Of a stretch of 64,000 nt of DNA, positions 56,653 through 64,000 are shown in pieces (the stretch's first letter is position 1; every line of letters starts with the position of its first letter). The notes below the pieces were generated by a model that saw nothing but the letters and a program-made list of their open reading frames with translations, was not told the origin of the DNA and ran no database searches. Origin of the DNA: Forficula auricularia (taxonomy: Eukaryota; Arthropoda; Insecta; Dermaptera; Forficulidae); assembly GCA_024734495.1 (NCBI GenBank), contig JALMQS010000102.1, positions 7,222,095 to 7,286,094 of the forward strand, written 5' to 3'. The position numbers were made by a program, and so were the translations under genes.

Positions 56653-56885
56653 ATATGCAATTGGATGTTGATGAAGGCACTCCACGGTGGTTTGTAAAAA
56701 TAAGACTATAATGGTTTTATTATTTTACATTTATTCGTTAAACTTTAATTGACTTTTCGTTACCCTGAAGAAGGAGAGAATAAATCTCCGAAATGTCGGT
56801 TTAACGAATGTAAAATGATAAATCCATTGATCTTATTTTACATACGTGAATGTTCATCAACATCCAATTGCATAATATCACTTTT
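56653..56885. mobile_element. Ribozyme-bearing inverted-repeat module in hAT
   Basis: TATGCAATTGGATGTTGATGAA at the left and its inverse at the right bound ~230 bp; inner inverted pieces TTACATTTATTCGTTAAAC and its complement flank HHR-j. Non-coding, like a miniature Penelope pLTR pair. Confidence 0.65.
56758..56806 (+). ncRNA. Hammerhead-ribozyme-like motif, type I (HHR-j)
   Basis: CGUUACC, CUGAAGA (56765-56771), stem II GGAGA-GAAUAAA-UCUCC, GAAA, AUGU, triplet GUC (56795-56797), then GGUUUAACG. Stem I pairs CC/GG then CGUUA/UAACG across a two-U bulge. All core bases are present. Stem III is AU/GU with no loop, so dimer formation would be required. Same core as HHR-a with different stem sequences: stem II differs but still pairs. 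Confidence 0.65.
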
Positions 56886-57004
56886 TGTAAGTATGTAGGT
56901 ATGTATTTGCATGTTCGAGAAGCTATTTTCAAGTATAAAATTTACAAAAAGTAAAATTTGAAGCTCACTGTGAGCCGAAGCTAGTAATTTATATTTCGTA
57001 AAAT

Positions 57005-57650
57005 GAAATTTAATTCTTCACCCCTGCGTGTATCGAATAATTAATATAGGAATCAGATTATAACCTATTGGCTTTTGTCCTTCGTGATGGTTTATTAATC
57101 CAAGACTGAATAGAAGATTCAGCACCGCCTGTTTAATGGTAGATATGCAATGAAATAAACGCTCGGAACTGCGGGTTGCATGGTCAGGCGGTGACAGTCA
57201 TTTTAGATATTCGATAACATTTTTAGAATAAATAAATACATATTTTTTATGTTGATATTCCAACTAATATCATGCAGAAAAAAAAGCTTATTTGATTGGA
57301 AGTCATTAGATGTATAATAGAAAAAAAAATCCATCGGTGTATTGAGAGCACCAGTTGAAATAATTTATAATCATCGAAGTCAAGCAAAAAGGAGTTTGAC
57401 GATTGATTTTCTGGGAATCAATGTTTTGGCTTTATACTAATATATTTATTTTCAATCCTATTTTTTAAATCAAGCAAGCTAGCCAGAAAGACAGCCAGAA
57501 GCAGTGACGTCATTCCCAGGCCTCCAAATTGTAAACAGAGCTTCCATCCCAAAAACATGTAGAGAGTAAAAGTCTCGTGTTCAGCGGGCTTTAGATTTGG
57601 TATCTTGTTTGATTACTTAGCTCTTTTCATTAATGTAGCTAAGATTTTTT
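57005..57650. other. unassigned stretch
   Basis: AT-rich, with a GC-richer piece near 57500-57560. No gene or element end recognised. Confidence 0.45.
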
Positions 57651-57654
57651 TACT

Positions 57655-58465
57655 TTACCATACAGGGTATGGTCAAGTATTGTAATCGTGCATGAAAAAA
57701 ATGTTTTTTTTTCCTTCTTTTTTTCGAAATATCTCAAAAACGGCTGAAACTATTTTGATTAAAAAAATTGAGCTAAACGATGTCATTTCGCTCTGCAAAA
57801 AAGCTCTAATAAATAAACAATGAAAAAATTATATTTTTTGAGATAATAATTGTTTTGTCAAAATGCCTGTTAGGCTGGTTGTCCGTTAGTCTCTGCGTTA
57901 CCAAATTTTTGTGGACGAGCTAGTTCAAAAACTAGTGTGAATATCGAAACCGAATTGCACACGTAGTTTTGGTCCATTGAAGTTAAGAGCTGATTAGATT
58001 TTGGTGCATATCGACCCGAAATTAAGGGGGGTGGAGGGAGGTTAAAAATTAAAAATCTAGGCCGTTTGAGCAAACTCAACCAAATTTTGTATACATAATC
58101 AGTGGACCCCCAGAAGTCTGAAAATGCAAAACAAACCGCCCAAAATGGGGAGAGGGGGGAGGGGGTCAAAAAATGTAAACCTAGGCCCTTGTACCAAACT
58201 CAACCAAATTTTGTATACATAACAAATGGGACCCCAGAAGTCTAAAAATGCAAAAACTAACTGCCCAAAATGGAGGGTGGGGGGTGTAGGGTCAAAAAAT
58301 GAAAATCTTGGCCAAACTCAACAATATTTTGTATACATAATCAGTGGGACACCAGAAGTATAAAAATGCAAAAACTAACCCCCTCACTACATGATTATAA
58401 ATAATTTTAGGGGCCAGGTTGTATGGTAAAGTCAAGTGGATGGCCATATCAGAACACTTTTCTGT
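57655..58465 (+). mobile_element. B-family repeat (copy B3)
   Basis: Hairpin end CCATACAGGGTATGG at 57657-57671, four copies of the TTTTGTATACATAATCAG-containing block, ending at GTCAAGTGGATGGCC. The longest B copy. The 99-codon minus frame is not a gene. Confidence 0.8.
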
Positions 58466-58679
58466 GAATAGTTTTTGCTCACAATTCGTATTTTATCCTT
58501 TTGATATATGTTTTCTCTGGTATTTTAATTAGATAGTAAATTAATTGAGATTTATTTTGAAAATTAATAAGAATAAAATGAATTAAATCATATTTGCATG
58601 TCAAAGATAAACTTTAAAATAATTTTTTTTTAATGGCTTCTGATTCTATAATTCATTATGGCCATTGAGTGTTCGTGTG

Positions 58680-58795
58680 TGTAAATTAGTGTAGGGATCA
58701 GATTATAGCCGGTCAAATATTTGCAGTGAGTCGGGTTTGAACCCGCGCTAGCTTGATTAGAAGGCTCTATAACCACTCGGCCATCCTGACCCTCT
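58680..58795 (-). mobile_element. tRNA-derived SINE (second copy of the 29790 family)
   Basis: Minus strand: GGATGGCCGAGTGGTTATAG (box A), GCGGGTTCAAACCCG (box B with paired arms), then CCGGCTATAATCTGATCCCTA. The head is more tRNA-like (Ser/Leu type) than at 29790, but the shared body marks it as a SINE. Confidence 0.75.
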
Positions 58796-58916
58796 AAAAA
58801 ATAATTAATTACATATTTTATTTAATTCAAATTATTAAAAGCTTAAATTCAATTACCTGCTTTTTTATTTAACCTGATTTCCCTGTTTAAGCCAACAAAA
58901 TATTATTTAAAACAAA

Positions 58917-59573
58917 GTATTTTTACTTCATCCAATGCATGGACTCAAATAAGGTCACAAATTGAAGTATTCAATGAGATTGAATTTTAGCACGTAACGG
59001 TTTTGCCAAAAATTACCTGGGATCTCGTCGAGAGGCCAAAAAGTGCCATTTTTTTTTACTTTATCCAATGCAAAGCATGGGTAAAGTATTTATCGCTCTC
59101 GGGGCAAGCGTGGCTTCAAAGGGTCCTCAGGTAAAGACTACGGAACCCATGGACTCAATTAAAGTCACAAATTGTAGTATTCAATTAGGTTGAATTTTAG
59201 TACGTGACGGTTTTGCCAAAAATTACATGGGGTCTCGTCGAGAGGCCAAAAAGTGCGATTTTTTCATTTAGTGCGTGCGGATGATGGATGGATGTATGGA
59301 TGGATGTATGGATGGATGTATGGATGGATGTACTTTTTTTTTAATTCTTTAAAATTTATTCATTTGATCGTTTTAATATAGCTCATTAACCTAACTTAAG
59401 TAATAATGGATAGGCTTCTCTCTGTGAAATGCTAAAAATTTGGGAGGAAATTTTATAAATAACCATAGTAAATGCGTTGTTTTCTTCTCCAATACCTTTG
59501 CTGAAGACATAGATAATATTTCAAATGACCTTGGATAAAGTTTAGCAACGATCCGTTGCAGTATATTTTATTT
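58917..59573 (-). mobile_element. A-family repeat (copy A5) with tandem terminus
   Basis: Two A ends in tandem: a ~140-bp terminal piece (58917-59055), then a longer copy from ACTTTATCCAATGC (59056) to CGATCCGTTGCAG (about 59563). It has a GGATGGATGTAT microsatellite at 59280-59332. The satellite part is almost entirely deleted. Confidence 0.75.
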
Positions 59574-59821
59574 TATTTGATTTACTATATTTATTCATCA
59601 ACCGTAAGTACGTCAATTCTAGATAAGTAAAATCATCTAATCAAATTTTAATCAACTTCTTGATGAAAGGAGGACAACTTCATTGATTTCTCTTGTTTTC
59701 TACTTTTTTTTTTGTTTTTTTATTGAAGTGAAACTTCGTTAGCGACGTATCTGTTTGAATTTTTTGTTACAATAAAGGCGAAATAATAGAAAAGCCTTGA
59801 TTTTTAAAATAATAATTTAAA

Positions 59822-59998
59822 TTAAAGGAATCGTAGGGAGTTGGACATGAATTTAAATTAAATACAAAGTTGTTTTTATTTAAATAGGCCAAATCGTCAT
59901 TCGCCTATTTATTTTATTATTTTATTTGGCCTATTTAAATAAAAAGCTTTGTATTTAATTTAAAGTCATGTGCAGCTCCATACGATTCCTTTAATTAT
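59822..59998. mobile_element. Foldback MITE
   Basis: AATTAAAGGAATCGTA at the left and its inverse at the right; arms of about 75 bp (TATTTAAATAGGCCAAAT innermost) around a 25-bp centre. Confidence 0.75.
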
Positions 59999-59999
59999 T

Positions 60000-61590
60000 A
60001 ATCATGGACACGAATAATGAAATATTAATAATCTAAATTTCCTAATTGTATTTGATCTATTAGTGGGTTTTAAAATAATAGTTTAATTTTTCGTAATTTT
60101 AATAAATTTTATTTGTTATGAGCTATTAGTGGGTTTTAAAATTAAAGTTTTACTTACCCCGTGAGCTTATGTGGATGAGACTCACACAATTTCTTTTTAT
60201 TGATACAAGAAGAAGTTGTACCAAAAATGTACAACCTCTGTAGTCCGCGGTGGACTCTTGTCAATTGAAATTTCAGGGATTGTATCGTAGTTGAAGGTAT
60301 CTGCTCCGGTCTTGAAAGACTGAAGGTTATATGTAGCCGGGAAGACGGACCTTCGTTTCACTCTCTAGAAGTCATAGGAATAATCGAATTGGCAAATGTG
60401 TTTGTTCGGTTTTAATTTAATCACCAAGGGATGTTAAATATTAGAAAATATATATTTTAACAAATATTGATAACTATTTTATCAAAATGCCTGTTACTGA
60501 GTTGAGTTCGTCCTTACTAAATTTTGTGTGAGCTCTAGCTCAAAAACCAATGAAGATATCATAAGGAAATTTTATATTTGGATATAATATTTGAGATTAA
60601 GAGCTGATTAGATTTTGGTTGAAATCTGATCATCATCAACTATTTATTCGATTTAGTTCAAATTTTGTACATATTTTCTCGTTAAGACCCTGTGAAACTA
60701 ATGAGTAAAAAAAGAATTTGGTTTTTTATTTCATTTTAATATACAAGAGGGGCTGGTGAGCATTTGAACGGAAAAGTCATGAGATGGCCCCATTAGGTAT
60801 ACATATTTATTTTATAAAATCATTTTATTTAGCATGACGTCACCGGAGGAACAGAAAAGTTAATTCTAACATTCTAAAACAATCCAAAACAAAAATTTCA
60901 ATAAACTTTTTTTTTAATCGAAATTTTACTGTTAATAGGGGTCGAGGTTTTTATTTCTAAGCTTTATTTCAGACATGCTAGTTTTTAATTTTCTCTCTTT
61001 AGACATGTTAAATAGTGATATAAGCAATAAAAATAACAGCAATGGTGTATTAATATTATAGCTGTATTTATAAATAAACACGCAAACCCACCAGATCTTT
61101 ATATTTAAATAAATATCAAAGCATATCAAACCTCATATTACCCTTAATTGAAAGATAATTATTAAAAAAAATTCAATTTTAATAAAATATGAGTGAAAAA
61201 TCAACTTAATTGTCAGATCAATCTTAAAAGTAAAAAAAAAATGAATACATATACTAGTATGTTTTATGGAAACTCACGATATACGAGGTTTTTCCATTTC
61301 ATTTAATCAACAACGAACAAAGAATATGAAATCGTATGTCACAATTCAGCTTGCACATTTTTTTTTCTGTATCATAAATTAATTGGAATTGTCGAGAGCA
61401 AATAAAGCGTTCAGAGTGTTACACAAGAAATTACATCAAGAAGGCACAGCCCCTAAAGACCACGATTAGCCTCCATCGTGAAAAGGAGAAGAGACTTTAT
61501 GGGCTGGGTCGGAGTTGAAAATATTTGTGGGTTCAGGTCTTAAACAGCTGAAGGGTTAATTAAAACAAAAGGAAATTATAGAATGGTGAA
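60000..61590. other. unassigned stretch
   Basis: GC-richer blocks at 60230-60370 and 61440-61550, each with a related CTTNAANACTGAAGGTT-like piece; the rest is AT-rich. No open frame of note. Confidence 0.4.
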
Positions 61591-61594
61591 GTTA

Positions 61595-62560
61595 AGTCAA
61601 AAATAATTTTTATAAAAAAATAAAACCGACTTCAAAAAGATTAAATGCAACAAATAAAATAATAATAACTTAAAAATAAAATAAAATACACTAAGGGGTA
61701 TCAAATAATTATCTTATTTAGTTACAACTAAACGACGAAATATTAACATTAAATCCATTTTTGAAGTCGGTGCCAAACAAACTATATAAGCGAGTGTACT
61801 AAGTAAGATCCGCCGAGTGCGATTCATAAAATGTATATGTTTGGCAGCGACTTCAAAAAGGGATTTCATGTTAATATTTCGTCGTTTAGTTGTAACTAAA
61901 TAAGATAATTATTTTATACCTTTTAATGTATTTTATTTTATTTTTAAGTTATTATTATTTTATTTGTTGGATTTAATTTTATTGAAGTCGGTTTTATTTT
62001 TTTTATAAAAATTATTTTTATTTTTCTCTTTTTAGTGATGTTATTAATAATGACTTAATATAATACCTTGCATGCATCTCGTAAGAGAAAGCGTCGGGCG
62101 AATGAATCAGAAAATGATAATAAAATTCAATTCATAAATATAGAAATTCTCTCGAAACGTTAGCGGGTTTTAAATGAATGTTTTAAGATTTTTTTATAAA
62201 AGATTTATAATTTCGATTATTTGGTCATAAGAATTGGAGATTTACGTTATTTCGTCAATGATCATAACTTCAGAACTTGACCAAATTAATATGGTATCAC
62301 TCCTAAGGTACCCTCTTTCCAATAAAAAAAGAATCATTAAAATTGGTTCATAAACAAAGAAGTTATGCCTGAACAAACATATCAGAAAAGGTCCAATACC
62401 AATGAAAAAGAAACGGGATCAATCAGAAACTAGACTGAACCCAATGCAAAAAAAATCATCAAAATCGGTTCACAATTGGCGAAGATATGAGGTAACATAG
62501 AAACAAAGAAAAGAAAATTCAGTCGAATTGAGAACCTCCTCCTTTTTTGAAGTCGGTTAA
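61595..62560. mobile_element. F-family repeat (copy F3, complete)
   Basis: AAAACCGACTTCAAAAAG at the left. A palindromic first part (arms about 61615-61760 and 61850-62005) follows, then the body CATCTCGTAAGAGAAAG and ATCAATCAG, ending GGAGG-type sequence and TTTTTTGAAGTCGGTT at 62535-62560. Read on the minus strand the start is AACCGACTTCAAAAAAGGAG, a repeat end familiar from insect genomes. Confidence 0.75.
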
Positions 62561-63100
62561 AAAAGAGAGTCATCTTTTCTCGCCTAGTTCGAGTAAAACT
62601 TACAGATGGTTCAGTTGCTAATGTTAACATTTCTTGTGGAGGTATCAATTCAACTTGAATAATTATAATACAAAAATTTATTAATCTAAAATGAATATAA
62701 GACTTTGAATTAATTCGTGTTTATATTATTTTTTTATTATAATATTCAAAATTTTTTTTAATTTTTTTCTGATGGATCCTATTTTTGACAGACTTCAAAA
62801 AAAGGAGAAGGTAAGGCTATCAATTCGTTGGCGACTTTTTTTTATTCTATATCAATTTGTTAAAAAACAATTCATTTTATAAATTTTAGGGTTTATTTTG
62901 TCACATAAATAAATTCAATTATTACCTGATTTTGTTTAACCTGATTTCTCTGTTTGTCTGGATAGAATCTCGAAATCGAATTGGGGCTTATACTTATATA
63001 TAGTCGATTTTCTAATTTTGTATAGGTACATGGTAATTCACGGAGGTAATAACACATTTCATCAATAGCAAAAATTTAAAAAATAGAAAAAATAAATTGA
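62561..63100. other. unassigned AT-rich stretch
   Basis: No gene; the 72-codon minus frame over the F end is spurious. Confidence 0.45.
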
Positions 63101-63876
63101 CACGTTCTGATCATCCACATGACTTTATCATACAACCTGACCCCTCACTTATATTTAATATTTAATAAAATTATTTATAATCATGTAGGAGGGGTTAGTT
63201 TTTTATATTTTTAGACTTCTGGGGACTGATTATGTATACAACATTTAGTTGAGTTTGGAACAAGAGCCTAGTATTTCATCCCCCACCTCCATTTTGGGCG
63301 ATTAGATTTTGCATTTTTAGTTTTCTGGGGCCCACTGATTATGTACACAAAATTTGGTTTAGATTGACACATGGGCTTATATTTTCATTTTTGACTCCCC
63401 CCTCCCCCGTTTCAGGCTGTTAGTTTTTGCATTTTTAGACTTTTGGGGTCCCACTGATTATGTATACGAGATTTTTAATTTTTAACACCCCCCCCCCTCC
63501 ACCCCCTTAATTTTGGGTCGATATGCACCAAAATTTAATCTGTGATAATCACAATGCACCAAAACTACGTGTGAAATTTGGTTTTGATATTCACACTAGT
63601 TTTTGAGCTAGCTCGACCACAACAATTTGGTAACGCGTGTACTAACAGACTAACAGACCAATAGACATTTTGACAAAATAATTATTATCTCAAAAAATAT
63701 AATTTTTTCGATGTTCACCTATTAGGGCTTTTTGTAGACCGAAATGCCATGGTTTCGCTAAATTTTTTTCATCCGTTTTTGTGATATTTCGAAAAAAATA
63801 GCAAAAAAAACAACACTTTTTTCATGCTCGATTACAATACTTGACCATACCCCCCCCCTATGGTAAAGTAAAAATA
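63101..63876 (-). mobile_element. B-family repeat (copy B4)
   Basis: Minus strand, hairpin end at 63843-63866 degraded by a C-run (CCATACCCCCCCCCTATGG), four internal blocks, other end near CACGTTCTGATCATCC. Confidence 0.75.
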
Positions 63877-63939
63877 TAATGTACGTAAATATTGAACATC
63901 TCACAATCAACAAAATATTATTTAAAGAGGGCTTCTAAA

Positions 63940-64000
63940 CTTTTTCATTCGTGACCCCATTTTGACTAGAATTTTTCCGCGACCCCATATTATATAAATA
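63940..64000. mobile_element. hAT-like remnant cut by the window end
   Basis: GGGCTTCTAAACTTTTTCAT followed by GTGACCCCATTTTGAC and CGCGACCCC, resembling a decayed hAT end. The remainder lies outside. Confidence 0.35.

Larger units (their letters stand above)
55627..57000. mobile_element. hAT-like element, second copy (right end lost)
   Basis: CAGGGCTGTCCAATCC at 55627 and again CAGGGCTGTCCAACC at 56185, with bodies matching the hAT at 5458-7398 (ACATTGAGATTTATATG, TCTTCTCATATTTTCA). The TTGGATACCCCTG end was not found. Interrupted at 56650-56885 by a ribozyme-bearing module. Confidence 0.65.

Noticed and set aside
58719..58795. Possible tRNA-Leu/Ser gene
   Set aside because: Good boxes A and B, but the body beyond the tRNA part is shared with another copy at 29790, so it is a SINE.

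Overview
This is an AT-rich (by eye roughly 70 percent A+T) nuclear window from an animal, most probably an insect. The evidence for that is a Jockey-type non-LTR reverse transcriptase fragment, an LTR retroelement whose gag-like ORF resembles the BEL/Pao type, many hAT-like elements, tRNA-derived SINEs, Helitrons with TC...CTAG ends, and dispersed repeats that start with the CCGACTTCAAAAA sequence common in insect genomes. I found no host gene, no rRNA gene and no intact cellular tRNA gene. The window behaves like a transposon graveyard, or a heterochromatic or gene-desert segment, in which elements have inserted into one another repeatedly.

Layout. 0-9 kb: right end of a TTAA-flanked MITE, a B-family repeat, a foldback element, a complete 901-bp Helitron (3830-4730), a complete hAT element with a perfect 8-bp target duplication (5450-7406), and a locally duplicated block carrying a hammerhead-ribozyme-like motif (8672-8715). 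9-15 kb: tandem F-family pieces and two A-family elements with internal alternating satellites, one interrupted by a near-perfect 0.6-kb palindrome (13451-14043). 15-20 kb: SINE pieces, a tandem array of Helitron 3' ends and a second full Helitron (18957-19980). 20-30 kb: hAT and TTAA MITEs and a second foldback element with a B element nested in it. 29.8-34.5 kb: SINE, inverted pairs of hammerhead-like modules, F element. 35-39.5 kb: a 1.2-kb TIR element dense in one short motif, then Helitron end fragments. 39.8-42.6 kb: a head-to-tail array of about nine 5'-truncated Jockey-like 3' ends, two of which keep coding sequence. 43.4-45.8 kb: a composite hAT with nested elements. 46.5-49.2 kb: a young, complete, non-autonomous LTR retrotransposon with 605-bp LTRs and one 424-codon ORF. 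49.2-64 kb: third foldback with a SINE carrying a perfect target duplication, more hammerhead-like modules, a split minisatellite, a Stowaway-like MITE, another hAT, B, A and F copies.

The most interesting signal is a set of type-I hammerhead-ribozyme-like motifs (CUGANGA, stem II, GAAA, palindromic stem III, cleavage triplet, stem I) at several unrelated positions on both strands, four of them with compensating stems. Several sit in inverted-repeat modules like the pLTRs of Penelope-like elements. Second are the Jockey-like head-to-tail 3'-end array, which resembles telomeric retrotransposon arrays in organisation, and the single-ORF LTR element whose protein has no pol domains. All boundaries were read by eye, and family names are assignments by terminal structure, not by database search.
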